Shown piece after piece: positions 17,590 through 26,679 of a stretch of 64,000 nt of DNA (positions within the stretch are counted from its first letter, which is position 1; every line of letters begins with the position of its first letter). Under the pieces are notes generated by a model. It saw only the letters and a list, made by a program, of their open reading frames with translations. It was not told the DNA's origin and ran no database searches. The position numbers were made by a program, and so were the translations under genes. The stretch covers positions 439,001 through 503,000 of the forward strand of contig CP050293.1 of the NCBI GenBank assembly GCA_014189435.1, read 5' to 3'. The stretch comes from Mesorhizobium loti (GTDB lineage: Bacteria; Pseudomonadota; Alphaproteobacteria; Rhizobiales; Rhizobiaceae).

Positions 17590-19053
17590 CTAGAGATAGG
17601 GTGAACCCAGCCAAAGCACCCGGTCGAACAGCCTGATAAGGAATGGCCGGGCCCGCAACGCGTCCAGCGTCACCGGCACGGCGGAGGCGATTGCCGATCC
17701 GATCCGCGCCTCGATCTCGCTGGCAAAGCCGGCGTCGAGCACCTCGAGGTCGATCTCGAAATTGAGCCGCAGCGAGCGGGCGTCAAGATTGGACGAGCCG
17801 ACATAGGCCCACACACCGTCGATCGAAAGCAGCTTCGAATGGTCGAAAGGCCCCTCGGTACGCCAGACGCGGCAATAGTTTTTCAGGACCTGATCGAACT
17901 GCGCCGTCATGGCGCGGTCGACAAGGAAGAGGTTGTTCACCGCCGGCACGACGATGTCGATCTCGACACCGCGCCGGCCCGCGGTGATCAATGCGCTGAT
18001 CAACTCCCGATCCGGCAGGAAATAGGGCGACATCAGGCGGATCGACTTGCGGGCGACGGAGAATGCACCGATCAGCAGCTTGTGGTTGGTCTCGTTGCTG
18101 GCGTCCGGGCCGGACGCGACCGCCCGCACCAGCATCGGTACGCCGGGCGACGGTGACAGCGGGGCGATTCGCCAGGCATCACCCTTCAGCGCCTCGTTGG
18201 TGGCGAAGCGCCAGTCCTCGGCGGCGACCGAAAAGAGGTCGGCGACGACTGGACCGTTCACCCGGAAATGTGTGTCCCTCGCGCTGTTGGAGCCGGCGAA
18301 TTCGGCCGAGAAGCCCTTGCGGATGTTCATGCCGCCGGTGAAGGCGATCATGCCGTCGACCACCAGGATCTTCCGGTGGGTCCTGAGATTGGCGTAGGGC
18401 AGGCGCAGGCCCATGACGATGTTGCCGTTGAAGACATCAGCGGGGATGTTGGCCTCGCGCAAATGTCCAAGGATGCTCGGCACGGAGTAGCGGGCGCCGA
18501 CGGCGTCGATCAGCACGCGGACGGTGACGCCGCGCCGGACAGCGCCGGCCAGCGCTTCGACGAAGAGCAGGCCGACGGCATCATTGTCGAAAATGTAGGT
18601 CTCGAGCAGGACACTGCGCTCGGCGCCATCGATCGCCGCGCACATGGCGGCATAAGCCTCGTCGCCGGTCTCCAGCACATCGATTGCATTTCCCGGGTTG
18701 AGCGCGCGCCGCGCCACCCTGTCGCCCAGTGTCCGCAAACCCGTGAATCGCTGCCCGTATCGCTCGACGATCAGGGCCTCTTCGACGGCGACGTCGCGCT
18801 CATGTTTGGCGGAGACCGCGCCGTCGGCAAGCGGGCGCTGGGCGGTGATCGTGGCACGGCGGATGCGGTTGATGCCGGCGACAGCATAGATCAGCACGCC
18901 GAGGATCGGCGACAGCACCATGACGCCGACCCAGCCGGTGGCGGCGCGGACATCCTCCTTGGTCATGACGGCATGGGCGATGCCAGCGGTCGCCATCACC
19001 ACCGAGATGATGGCGAGAATTTGGGGCCAGTGAGTCGCCAGGGTCTCCAACAT
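17590..19053 (-). CDS. Phospholipase D-like protein, probable cardiolipin synthase
   Basis: About 487 residues from the ATG chosen. Two N-terminal membrane segments (residues 8-25 and 34-55 approximately) are followed by two HKD-type catalytic motifs: HRKILVVDGMIAFTGGMNI and HSKLLSIDGVWAYVGSSNLD. This is the layout of bacterial cardiolipin synthases of the Cls type, which condense two phosphatidylglycerols at the inner membrane. A start 12 codons upstream is also open, but the membrane anchor begins at MLETLATHWPQ. The EEP-family gene lies about 140 bases downstream and may be cotranscribed. Confidence 0.9.
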   Translation of the reverse strand: MLETLATHWPQILAIISVVMATAGIAHAVMTKEDVRAATGWVGVMVLSPILGVLIYAVAGINRIRRATITAQRPLADGAVSAKHERDVAVEEALIVERYGQRFTGLRTLGDRVARRALNPGNAIDVLETGDEAYAAMCAAIDGAERSVLLETYIFDNDAVGLLFVEALAGAVRRGVTVRVLIDAVGARYSVPSILGHLREANIPADVFNGNIVMGLRLPYANLRTHRKILVVDGMIAFTGGMNIRKGFSAEFAGSNSARDTHFRVNGPVVADLFSVAAEDWRFATNEALKGDAWRIAPLSPSPGVPMLVRAVASGPDASNETNHKLLIGAFSVARKSIRLMSPYFLPDRELISALITAGRRGVEIDIVVPAVNNLFLVDRAMTAQFDQVLKNYCRVWRTEGPFDHSKLLSIDGVWAYVGSSNLDARSLRLNFEIDLEVLDAGFASEIEARIGSAIASAVPVTLDALRARPFLIRLFDRVLWLGSPYL

Positions 19054-19143
19054 GGCCGAGAGTATCCAGCGGGCGCTTGCAGAAGGCAATGCGGCCGATC
19101 ATGTCGCCGGATTGTGCGGGCCGCGTGTGCCCGGGCGACCTCG

Positions 19144-19917
19144 CTAGCTGAGACCCGCAGCTTGCGAGATGAGCTGGGTGATCTCGCGCGGGTGCGAGAT
19201 CAGCGACAAATGGCTTGCCTTCACCTCGATGGTCTTTGCGTTCATGCGCTTGGCCATGAAACGCTCGAGATCCGGGTTGATCGTGCGATCCTCGGTCGAG
19301 ACGGCATACCAGCTTGGCTTCGACCGCCAAGCTGCCTGCGTTGTCTTTCCTGTGAAAAGCCTGTCCGAGATCGGCCCCTGGACGGCATAGAGGATACGCG
19401 CCTTCTCGCGAGGGATACCGCCGGCGAAATCCCGCAGGAAAGCCCCCTCGCTGAGCTTGCCATAGCCTTCGGACCAGACAAGGCCGGCGGAGGCGGGCGG
19501 CGCGGCAAAAGTCTTGGCGAGTGCCGTGTAGTCTTCGCCTGCATCCGGGGCGCGCGCCGCGACATAGACGAGCGAGGAAACCTTTGGATCCATCCCTGCC
19601 TCGGTGACGATCATGCCGGCAAAGGAGTGGCCGACAAGTATCGTCGGTCCATCCTGGAGAGCGATCGCACGGCGCGTAGCGTCAACGCCCGCCTCCAGCG
19701 TGGTCAGCGGGTGCTGGACGACGGTGGCCTTGAGGCCGGCCTGCTGTAGCCGACCGACCACTTCCGACCAGCACGAGCCATCCGCATAGGCGCCATGGAC
19801 CAGGACGACATTGCGAATCTTGGGATCCGTCTGCGCCCTGGTCTTGTCGGAGCCGGCCAGTATGCTCGTCGCCACCCCAGCGACGAGCGCGGTGGAGAAA
19901 GTACGCCTATTGATCAT
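19144..19917 (-). CDS. Secreted alpha/beta hydrolase
   Basis: About 257 residues. The N-terminus MINRRTFSTALVAGVATSIL has twin arginines before a hydrophobic stretch, so Tat export is likely. The alpha/beta hydrolase core shows VVLVHGAYADGSCW for the oxyanion region, LVGHSFAGM for the nucleophilic serine, and a late histidine in KASHLSLISHP. It resembles esterase/hydrolase family proteins of about 230-260 residues with unknown substrates. AAGGA precedes the ATG at 19917; the frame is open further upstream but without coding signs. It has no obvious functional link to its neighbours. Confidence 0.88.
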   Translation of the reverse strand: MINRRTFSTALVAGVATSILAGSDKTRAQTDPKIRNVVLVHGAYADGSCWSEVVGRLQQAGLKATVVQHPLTTLEAGVDATRRAIALQDGPTILVGHSFAGMIVTEAGMDPKVSSLVYVAARAPDAGEDYTALAKTFAAPPASAGLVWSEGYGKLSEGAFLRDFAGGIPREKARILYAVQGPISDRLFTGKTTQAAWRSKPSWYAVSTEDRTINPDLERFMAKRMNAKTIEVKASHLSLISHPREITQLISQAAGLS

Positions 19918-20183
19918 GATCGCGAATTCCTTGAGAGGTTGGCACGAGGCGCCGCAACGCTTCGCGCGGCACTCACGTCCAATCTTCGCAGCCTCGCGAG
20001 CCTTCGTTACAGCCGTCACTGCTTCGTGATCACATGCCTCGGACTCTCGCCGGAGCAACATGATCGGGCAGGACCGATTGTGGGTATCGGCATTGGCGCC
20101 GAGTGCTCGCACATGATCACCGGGCAGAATTCCGCAGCTTGTCGGCGGCCGGCAATCGAGCCCGCACGCCAATGGACAGGCTG

Positions 20184-20996
20184 CTAGAGGCCCAGCGAGG
20201 CCTTGAAAGCGGAAAGCTCCTTGTCGGCGACCGCAACCACGTGCTGCGGCTCGGGATAGGCGCCGGTTTGCACGTCGGATATGAACTCGCGATAGGCGGC
20301 GATGCGCTCGCGCTGCAGCCGCTCATATTCGGCGGCGAAGTTGCGGTAGGTCTTGGCGTGGCGCGGCCTGTGGCCAGCGGTGTGGCCGAGCACATCCTCG
20401 CTGAACAAGTATTGCGCGTCTGCATGCGGCCCGGCGCCCATGCCGAGCATGATCATGGGCGTATTGCGGGTGATCAGTTCGGCCACCCGGTCGGGCACCA
20501 CCTCCAGCTCGGCGCCAAAGCAGCCGATGGCCTCCAGGCGTTTGACGTGATCCCATACCGCACGCGCACTCTCGGCCGTCCTGCCGACGGCCTTGAAGCC
20601 ACCGGTCCAGGTGCATTGCGAGGGGATCAGGCCGACATGGGCGACGACCGGCACCGCATTGTCGCAGAGCGCCTTCTGAATATCGAGCGAGGCGGCGCAG
20701 TAGAAGCAGTCGCCGCCGATGCGCATGAAGTGGTAGGCGGTTTTCAGATAATCCTCCGACGTGACCAGATTGCCGGCGGGGCCATAAGGGAGCCCGACCT
20801 GCACGAAGCAGCGGCCGGCCGCCTCGCGCATCTCGGGCGAGAAGAAGCGGCCCTCGATCGAAAGCATGTCGACGCCGGCCGCATCCGCTGCCGCCGCCTC
20901 TTCGACAGAGGTGACGTACAGCATGGAAATCTTTTGTCCGCGGCCCTTCATGGCGCGGATGTCGGCGACGGTGGGGCGGCTGCTCTTGGTGACCAT
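20184..20996 (-). CDS. PanB-like (ketopantoate hydroxymethyltransferase family) protein with altered active site
   Basis: A 270-residue TIM-barrel protein of the PEP-mutase/PanB superfamily. Family landmarks remain: KISMLYVTSVEEAAAADAAG at the start, PVVAHVGLIPSQ, GGFKAVGR, GAELEVVPDRVAELIT and MIMLGMGAGPHADAQYL. Aligned by eye with E. coli PanB, the metal and lysine positions differ: MLSIEG for MLVGDS, VQVGLPYG for LADLPF, and DCFYCAAS for VKIEGG. It is therefore probably not a pantothenate enzyme but a lyase/aldolase in the catabolic operon. It is the last gene, 8 bases after the TIM-barrel isomerase. Confidence 0.85.
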   Translation of the reverse strand: MVTKSSRPTVADIRAMKGRGQKISMLYVTSVEEAAAADAAGVDMLSIEGRFFSPEMREAAGRCFVQVGLPYGPAGNLVTSEDYLKTAYHFMRIGGDCFYCAASLDIQKALCDNAVPVVAHVGLIPSQCTWTGGFKAVGRTAESARAVWDHVKRLEAIGCFGAELEVVPDRVAELITRNTPMIMLGMGAGPHADAQYLFSEDVLGHTAGHRPRHAKTYRNFAAEYERLQRERIAAYREFISDVQTGAYPEPQHVVAVADKELSAFKASLGL

Positions 20997-21004
20997 TTCG
21001 TTCC

Positions 21005-21787
21005 TCAGACGGTGAAAGCTTCGCGGAAGGCCTGCAGGGCAATTTCGGGATCGCCGGAGGCAAACGCCTCCATGCCCACCGGCCCACGGTAGCCCATGTC
21101 CTTCAGGGCAAGGGCGATGCCGTTGTAGTTGATTTCGCCGGTGCCGGGCTCCATGCGTCCGGGCACGTCGGCCACCTGGACCTCGCCGATCCACGGCAGG
21201 CAGGCGCGGCACAGTTCGATCAGGTTCCCTTCGCCGATCTGCGCATGGTAGAGATCGAGATTGAGGCGCAGACTTGGACGGTTGACGCTCGACACCAGGG
21301 CAAGCGTATCCTCGGCGCGCCCAAACGGCACACCGGGATGGTCGACCGGCAGGTTCAAATTCTCCAGCGTGAATGTCACGCCCTCGGCTTCGGCGAGGTC
21401 GGCAATGCGGTTCAGCGTGTCGCGCGCCTTCAGCCACATCGCGCCGGTGACGGTCTCGCAAGGGGTGACCGGGAGGCCGCCATCGCCCAGTCCTGTGCCA
21501 TGCAGATTGAGCCGTGCGACGCCGAGCCGCTTGCCGACCGCCGCCGTCTCCTTCGCTGTCTTCAATAGTTCGGCGGCACCCTCGTCGTCGGCAAGCCTGC
21601 CGCGCAGATAGCCGTTCATGATCGAGAAGGTCGCGCCGGATTTCTCGAGCATTGCGAGATCGTGCTCGGGCCAGTTCCAGAGGCCAATCTGGAAGCCCAT
21701 TTCGGTGAGGCGCTTGACGCGCCATTCCATCGGCTTGTCGCGCCACAGCATTTCGACGCAAGCCGCAAGGGTGAAGGTATCGGACAT
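21005..21787 (-). CDS. Hydroxypyruvate isomerase-like TIM-barrel protein
   Basis: A 260-residue AP-endonuclease-2/xylose-isomerase-type barrel related to hydroxypyruvate isomerase (Hyi/OtnI). Metal-binding strands are recognisable in FTLENLNLPVDHPG (Glu), LRLNLDLYHAQI (Asp/His), GEVQVADVPGRMEPGTGEIN and the final Glu in that segment. It would isomerise a small hydroxy-keto acid or sugar derivative. There is only 1 base between it and the Rieske gene and 8 to the PanB-like gene, so the three are coexpressed. Confidence 0.9.
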   Translation of the reverse strand: MSDTFTLAACVEMLWRDKPMEWRVKRLTEMGFQIGLWNWPEHDLAMLEKSGATFSIMNGYLRGRLADDEGAAELLKTAKETAAVGKRLGVARLNLHGTGLGDGGLPVTPCETVTGAMWLKARDTLNRIADLAEAEGVTFTLENLNLPVDHPGVPFGRAEDTLALVSSVNRPSLRLNLDLYHAQIGEGNLIELCRACLPWIGEVQVADVPGRMEPGTGEINYNGIALALKDMGYRGPVGMEAFASGDPEIALQAFREAFTV

Positions 21788-21788
21788 G

Positions 21789-22100
21789 TCAGGCCTCGAT
21801 GTGCACGCGGCCGTCCTCGACCTTCGTGGTGTAGGTTTTAAGGTTCACGCAGACCGGTGCGCGCAGCGCTTCGCCGGTCCGGTAATCGAACACGCCGCTG
21901 TGCTTGGGGCATTCGACCCGGTATTCCATAACCAGCCCGTCACTCAGATGCACCTTTTCATGCGTGCACAGCCCGTCGGTGCAGAAGAATGTATCGTCTG
22001 GGCTTCGGTAGATGGCGAATGTCCGGCCCTCGTGATCGAAGCGGATGACGTCCTCTTCCTCAATGTCATCGGTCGCGCACGCATCAATCCACTTTGCCAT
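21789..22100 (-). CDS. Rieske [2Fe-2S] ferredoxin
   Basis: A 103-residue small Rieske protein. The cluster ligands are CTH (C45, H47) and CPKH (C64, H67), with the conserved spacing between them. It resembles MocE-like and bphA3-like ferredoxins that carry electrons to oxygenases. The start at 22100 gives MAKWIDACATDD and is preceded by AGGAA; an upstream extension is not coding-like. In this operon the only obvious acceptor is the membrane hydroxylase encoded at the 5' end. No ferredoxin reductase gene is present, so a reductase from elsewhere would be needed. Confidence 0.92.
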   Translation of the reverse strand: MAKWIDACATDDIEEEDVIRFDHEGRTFAIYRSPDDTFFCTDGLCTHEKVHLSDGLVMEYRVECPKHSGVFDYRTGEALRAPVCVNLKTYTTKVEDGRVHIEA

Positions 22101-22214
22101 TGCTGGTTCCTGCAAGCCTGTCTTTGGTTGGTTGAAAAAGGCGGCCGGCGGACCACGCATTCCGCCGGCCGTACAGGAAGATGCCCGGGAGGAGGAGATG
22201 GGCGTCTTCACTGG

Positions 22215-23039
22215 TCACGCATGGCTCGCGCCCTGCGGCGCATGCCCGTTGTCAGCCGCCGAGAAGCTCTCGATCTCGGCTTCAAGCTCGGCCATCTGCT
22301 CGCCGCCGGCCATCAGGTCGGTGATCGCCTCGCGGCTCTTCTCGCCCTTGCGGAAGTCGGCCGCCTTTGAGCCTCTGATGAGGACAGCGAAGTGGTCGCC
22401 GACAGTCAGTGCATGGACGACATTATGGGTGATGAAGATCACCGCGATGCCCTTGCGGCGCGCCTGCAGGACGATGCGCAGCACATGCGCCGCCTCCTTG
22501 ACGCCGAGGGCCGCGGTCGGCTCGTCGAGGATCAGCACGCTGGCGCCGAAATGCACGGCGCGCGCGATCGCCAGCGCCTGGCGCTCGCCTCCGGACAGCC
22601 CACCGACGAGGCGATCGCCGTCATCGATGCGGGTGATGCCGAGCTGGCGCATCTCGGTGACGGCGATCTCGTTGGCCCGTTTGCGGTCGTAGATGGTCAG
22701 CGGCCCCCAGCGTCGCGTCGGCTCGGCGCCGACGAAGAAGGAGCGGCCGATGCTCATCAGCGGGAATGTCCCGCCGAACTGGTGGACGGTGGCGATGCCA
22801 TGGTCGCTGGCGTCGCGCGGGCTGTCGAAGGCGACTGATTTGCCGTCCATATCCATCGTGCCCGATGTCGGCTTGTGGACACCGGAGAGAATCTTGATCA
22901 GCGTCGACTTGCCGGCGCCATTGTCGCCGAGCAGGCACAGCACCTCGCCTCTGTTGACCTCGAGCGAGATGTCGTGGAGCACATCGATCGGACCGAACGA
23001 CTTGTTGATTGCGGTCAGCCTGAGCAGGGGCGTTGTCAT
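22215..23039 (-). CDS. Ribose-type sugar ABC transporter ATP-binding protein
   Basis: A 274-residue single-domain ATPase of the carbohydrate uptake-2 (CUT2) group. Walker A is [17 protein letters not shown], the signature is [15 protein letters not shown], and Walker B is [16 protein letters not shown]. Most CUT2 ATPases are about 500 residues with two fused domains; this one has a single domain, like FrcA of rhizobia, and would homodimerise. The ATG overlaps the stop of the permease as TGATG. The long open frame upstream of 23039 is read from the permease DNA in another frame and is not part of the gene. Confidence 0.93.
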   Translation of the reverse strand: MTTPLLRLTAINKSFGPIDVLHDISLEVNRGEVLCLLGDNGAGKSTLIKILSGVHKPTSGTMDMDGKSVAFDSPRDASDHGIATVHQFGGTFPLMSIGRSFFVGAEPTRRWGPLTIYDRKRANEIAVTEMRQLGITRIDDGDRLVGGLSGGERQALAIARAVHFGASVLILDEPTAALGVKEAAHVLRIVLQARRKGIAVIFITHNVVHALTVGDHFAVLIRGSKAADFRKGEKSREAITDLMAGGEQMAELEAEIESFSAADNGHAPQGASHA

Positions 23040-24097
23040 CAGCTTGCCCTCGATTTGGTGCGCGGCGCGTAGGTCAGCGCCATGGTGCGGAAGGTGTTGT
23101 TCATCAGCACGGCGGCGAGCAGCAGGACGCCGATGATCAGGCTCGCCCAGTTGGCGTCGAAGCCGGTGTAGAAGATGCCCTGGTTGACGATCGAGAACGT
23201 CAGCGTGCCGAGCACGATGCCGACGACCGAGCCGTAGCCGCCGGTGAGCAGCACACCGCCGATGACCACAGCGATAATCGAGTTGAAGATGAAGGATTGG
23301 CCGGCGGCCACCTGCGCGCTGTTGTAGAGGATCGCCTGCGACATGCCGACGAAGGAGGCGCACAGGCCGCTGCTCATGAACAGCGCGATGGTCACCCGGT
23401 CCGTCGGGATGCCGGCATTGCGAGCGCTGACCGCGTCGCCGCCCATGGCCAGGATCCAGTTGCCGAAGCGCGAGAAATTCAGGATGAAGCCGACGATCAG
23501 GACGACGGCGATCCACCAGAACAAAGTCACCTGGAACTTGCCGCCGAGATAGTCGCCGAACAGGAGCTTGGCGGTCGGTCCGCTCTTCAGCGCCACACTG
23601 GTGCTGCCGGACAGGATGACCGAGAGGCCGAGCGTCAGGCCGGCCAGCGCGAACAAAGTCGCCAGCGTGACGACGAAGGACGGCACTTTGGTGCGGATCA
23701 CCAGCACGCCGTTGATGAAGCCGACGGCGAGCCCAAGACCGAGCGCGGCGAGGATGCCGACGATGATCGGCAGGTCGTAGTGGCCCGAGAGGATGGCAAT
23801 GGTCATCGAGCTGGCCGGGATCATCGAGCCGACGGAGAGATCGAGATGTCCGGCGATCATCAACAACCCCACAGGAAGTGCGATGATGCCGAGTTCCGAG
23901 GCGACGTTGAGCCAGCTCGCAGCGCCCCCGGCCGACATGAAATTGGCGCCGCCGAAGATCGAGAAGAACACCAGCACGGCGATCATGCCGATCAGCGAGC
24001 CCACCTCCGGTCGGCGCACGAGGCTGCCGATCGAGGGCATCGAAGAGTGCGGCGCGGTCGCCGCCACGGCGGGTTGGTGATGGGCTTGGGATGTCAT
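23039..24097 (-). CDS. Ribose-type sugar ABC transporter permease
   Basis: About 352 residues with eight or more hydrophobic spans, of the RbsC/FrcC family ([20 protein letters not shown] is the diagnostic loop, followed by [20 protein letters not shown]). The start ATG at 24097 is followed by a hydrophilic lead [11 protein letters not shown] before the first span. It is translationally coupled to the ATPase. A 160-base repeat element separates it from the binding-protein gene upstream. Confidence 0.93.
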   Translation of the reverse strand: MTSQAHHQPAVAATAPHSSMPSIGSLVRRPEVGSLIGMIAVLVFFSIFGGANFMSAGGAASWLNVASELGIIALPVGLLMIAGHLDLSVGSMIPASSMTIAILSGHYDLPIIVGILAALGLGLAVGFINGVLVIRTKVPSFVVTLATLFALAGLTLGLSVILSGSTSVALKSGPTAKLLFGDYLGGKFQVTLFWWIAVVLIVGFILNFSRFGNWILAMGGDAVSARNAGIPTDRVTIALFMSSGLCASFVGMSQAILYNSAQVAAGQSFIFNSIIAVVIGGVLLTGGYGSVVGIVLGTLTFSIVNQGIFYTGFDANWASLIIGVLLLAAVLMNNTFRTMALTYAPRTKSRAS

Positions 24098-24127
24098 CGA
24101 AATGTCCCTGGCGTTGTGACTTGAAAA

Positions 24128-24280
24128 TATGGCTCCCCCTTGTCCCCTTGTGGGAGAAGGTGTCGCCGCAGGCGACGGATGAGGGGTGTTCCAGCTTGGC
24201 ACCGACGGCGCTCCGTCCAGCACCCCTCAACCGTCTCGGCGCTGCGCGCCGATCCACCTTCTCCAAAAAGGGGAGAAGGC
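24128..24280. repeat. Intergenic repeat element inside the ABC operon
   Basis: Imperfect inverted repeats occupy the gap between the binding-protein and permease genes: CCCCTTGTGGGAGAAGG at the left and CCTTCTCCAAAAAGGGG at the right, with TGAGGGGTG/CACCCCTCA nested inside. The style matches short intergenic elements that recur in rhizobial genomes. Only one copy is in this window. Confidence 0.6.
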
Positions 24281-24289
24281 AAGGCCGAG

Positions 24290-25276
24290 CTATCGGGCGC
24301 CGGCCGCCGCGCCAGCCAGCGTCGCGTCGACATTGGCGGCGTCGACGATCCCGGGTCCGGTCAGCACCGGTTTCGTCGGCAGGTCGAGCCCGTAGTTGAC
24401 GAAGCCGTTGAGCAGCGACACGGCAAGGAAGCCTTGCAGATAGGGCTGCTGGTCGATCGAGAACATCTGCGTGCCGTCCTTGATGCGTTGCAGGCCGGTT
24501 TCGTCCATATCGAACGACGCGAGCTTGACCTTGTCGCCGACACTGGCCTGGCTGATGGCATTGGCGGCGCTGTTGGCGTCGCCGGCGCTGATGGTGATGA
24601 CACCGTCGAGCGTGTTGTCCTTCAGCACGGCGGCCTTGATCGCCTCGGCGACCGCGGTCGGGTTGCCGAAGCTGGAAGAAGGCAGCGGCAGCTGGCTCGA
24701 TTTGCCGCCGCTCTTGGCGATGGCGTCGGCAATGCCCTTGCAGCGGTCTTCGGTGTTGGTGGAGCCCGGCAAGGTGTTGACGCACAGCACGTTCTTGGCG
24801 CCATGGCCGCCAAAATAGGCGCCACCGCCAAGACCGGCCGCGTATTCCTCGTTGCCGACATAGTTCATGGCGCCGAGCCGCTTGGCCGCATCCATGCCGC
24901 CGGAATTGTAGATGATGAGCGGCACGCCTGCCGCGACGACTTCCTTGAAGGCGTCATCCATGGCCTCGGGCACCCAGTCCGGCCCGACAATGGCGCTGGG
25001 ATTCTGGCTGAGCGCGGTGCGGATCAGCTTGGCCGCGTCCGGGCCCAGATTGTCGTAGTTCTGCGGACCGAGCCAGGTGACCGAGCCGCCCGTCAGTTCG
25101 GCGACCTTGCCGGCATCGTCGGCGCCCTTCTTGACCTTCGACCAGAACGGGTCGTCGGCCTTGCCGCCGATGACGAAGATCTTTGCCCCTTTGGACTGCG
25201 CCATTGCCGATGTGGCCGATGTCGCCGCCACGCCGGCAAGCATGATCGCCGCCAAGAGTCTTGTGATACGCTTCAT
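24290..25276 (-). CDS. Ribose-type ABC transporter substrate-binding protein
   Basis: About 328 residues. A signal peptide ([20 protein letters not shown], cut after AMA) precedes a Peripla_BP_4 fold ([20 protein letters not shown] at the N-terminal strand and [19 protein letters not shown] later). It probably binds a sugar, cyclitol or similar polyol. GGAGGAG sits at a good distance before the ATG at 25276. In operon with the permease and ATPase downstream and the membrane hydroxylase upstream. Confidence 0.93.
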   Translation of the reverse strand: MKRITRLLAAIMLAGVAATSATSAMAQSKGAKIFVIGGKADDPFWSKVKKGADDAGKVAELTGGSVTWLGPQNYDNLGPDAAKLIRTALSQNPSAIVGPDWVPEAMDDAFKEVVAAGVPLIIYNSGGMDAAKRLGAMNYVGNEEYAAGLGGGAYFGGHGAKNVLCVNTLPGSTNTEDRCKGIADAIAKSGGKSSQLPLPSSSFGNPTAVAEAIKAAVLKDNTLDGVITISAGDANSAANAISQASVGDKVKLASFDMDETGLQRIKDGTQMFSIDQQPYLQGFLAVSLLNGFVNYGLDLPTKPVLTGPGIVDAANVDATLAGAAAGAR

Positions 25277-25371
25277 GTCGTCTCCTCCCATTTGCCGTCT
25301 TCAGACGGGTTTTTGAAAAACTGTGACCTCTGCTGCGCGCCTCTCTCCCGGCTGCGCGCCGCGTGACGTGA

Positions 25372-26391
25372 TCAAGGGTTCGCCGCGGCCTTGGCGTTCA
25401 TGCGTTCTTTCTTTTTCTGGAAGCGGGCGTCCATCATGGCTTCGCCCTCTCTGGTGCCGTCGTGCCAGGTGCCGAACCACCGATCGAGCGGGATCAGCCC
25501 GTCGCCGCCATAGTTCACCTCGAAATATTTGTGGTGCAGGTAGTGCGTGTAGGCGTGGCTATCGACAGCGGTATCCTCGGTCACCTCGAGCTTATCGAAC
25601 CCGAGATGGCCATTGACGGCGCCGAAGCCGGCGACGTGCAGCTGGAACAGCGCGACGATCGGATTGGATGGGATGACCAGATGCCAGAAGGCGACCGCGT
25701 GGTAGAGGAAGCCTTCCACCGGATGCATCGATAGCGACGACCAGGGCGACGGGTTGATCGAATTGTGGTGGACCGAATGGATCCAGCGGTAGAGCGGTCC
25801 CCAGTGGATCAGGCGGTGGATGAAGAAGAAGTGCACCTCGTGAATGGCAGGCGCGATCAGCACCAGCACGGCGAGGTAGACCGGGTGATCCTGCCAGCCA
25901 ACCCACGGCACGTAGCCATTGGCAAAGCACCAGAGGAAAATGACTTCGACCAGCGTCCACAGCGGGATGGTGATGAAGAACGAGCGCAGGAAATTGTCGA
26001 GGTTCTGGCTCTGGAACCAGAACACGTCGGACGGCGCATCGCCGGGGAATTTGTGGTTGTATTTGAACCGCGTCGCCTGGGCGCGCTTGATGTAATAGCG
26101 CAGCTCGAAGATGCCGTAGAAGACGAGGATCGCCGCCGCGTTGACGGCGTAGAGCCATAGCGCCCAGCCCCAGCCTATGGTCTTCATCGTCTCGACGCTC
26201 GGCACGACATAGAACCAGTAGAGCAGGGCAGTGGCCATGTGGAAGGCATTCCACGGCCAGATATAGCCGGGCAGCCACGCCAGGATTTTCGGCAGCCTGG
26301 GCGGCCAGTTCAGCAACGGCGCCCCCTCGATGCGTCCGTTCGGCTTCCAGTCGCCGCGCTTGTCGCGCACGCCGTATTTGAGATCGTCCAT
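25372..26391 (-). CDS. Membrane fatty-acid-hydroxylase/sterol-desaturase family protein
   Basis: A 339-residue integral membrane di-iron oxygenase. Histidine clusters that bind the two irons are present: HEVHFFFIHRLIHW, HSVHHNS, MHPVEGFLYH and HYLHHKYFEVNYG. Several hydrophobic spans lie before and between them. GGAGG precedes the ATG at 26391. It is the first gene of the operon that includes the Rieske ferredoxin and the sugar-type importer, and it reads divergently from the LacI regulator. Hydroxylation or oxidative demethylation of the imported compound is a plausible role (inference); the gene pairing recalls rhizopine mocDE. Confidence 0.9.
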   Translation of the reverse strand: MDDLKYGVRDKRGDWKPNGRIEGAPLLNWPPRLPKILAWLPGYIWPWNAFHMATALLYWFYVVPSVETMKTIGWGWALWLYAVNAAAILVFYGIFELRYYIKRAQATRFKYNHKFPGDAPSDVFWFQSQNLDNFLRSFFITIPLWTLVEVIFLWCFANGYVPWVGWQDHPVYLAVLVLIAPAIHEVHFFFIHRLIHWGPLYRWIHSVHHNSINPSPWSSLSMHPVEGFLYHAVAFWHLVIPSNPIVALFQLHVAGFGAVNGHLGFDKLEVTEDTAVDSHAYTHYLHHKYFEVNYGGDGLIPLDRWFGTWHDGTREGEAMMDARFQKKKERMNAKAAANP

Positions 26392-26562
26392 GCAGATCCT
26401 CCACCCGCAACGCCACACCCGCAACGCCTTGGGACGGGCCGCACGCGCGCACGCTGCCTCACACCGCCTGAGGGCGGTGGGCGAGAACCTGCCTGCGCTG
26501 TGCTGCTGCTATCCCTGGGCTGGCGGTGCGTCCGCCTTGCTTGCTTTTCCGGAGATAAACAT

Positions 26563-26655
26563 CTTGATCCAAAATGAATCAAGAATAGAATGTTTGTTCC
26601 AAATGGATTGTGTCATTCATATCAATCAGGCACGGGAAATGATATTTTCGTATCA
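26563..26655. promoter_or_regulatory. Candidate LacI-type operators in the divergent promoter region
   Basis: Two dyads: CTTGAT/ATCAAG arms at 26563-26568 and 26578-26583 (10-base spacer), and TGATAttttcgTATCA at 26640-26655. They lie between the hydroxylase operon and the LacI-family gene. Which of them is bound cannot be decided from sequence. Confidence 0.4.
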
Positions 26656-26679
26656 ATTGCTACAGGCGGATGAGACGGA

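Noticed and set aside
20997..21761. Upstream extension of the PanB-like protein
   Set aside because: It overlaps the TIM-barrel gene in another frame and shows Arg-rich non-coding composition. Homology starts at MVTKSSRPTVADIRAMKGRG.
22215..24785. An 856-codon minus-strand frame that looks like one large gene
   Set aside because: Only the last 274 codons are the ABC ATPase; the upstream part is another frame of the permease and binding-protein genes.
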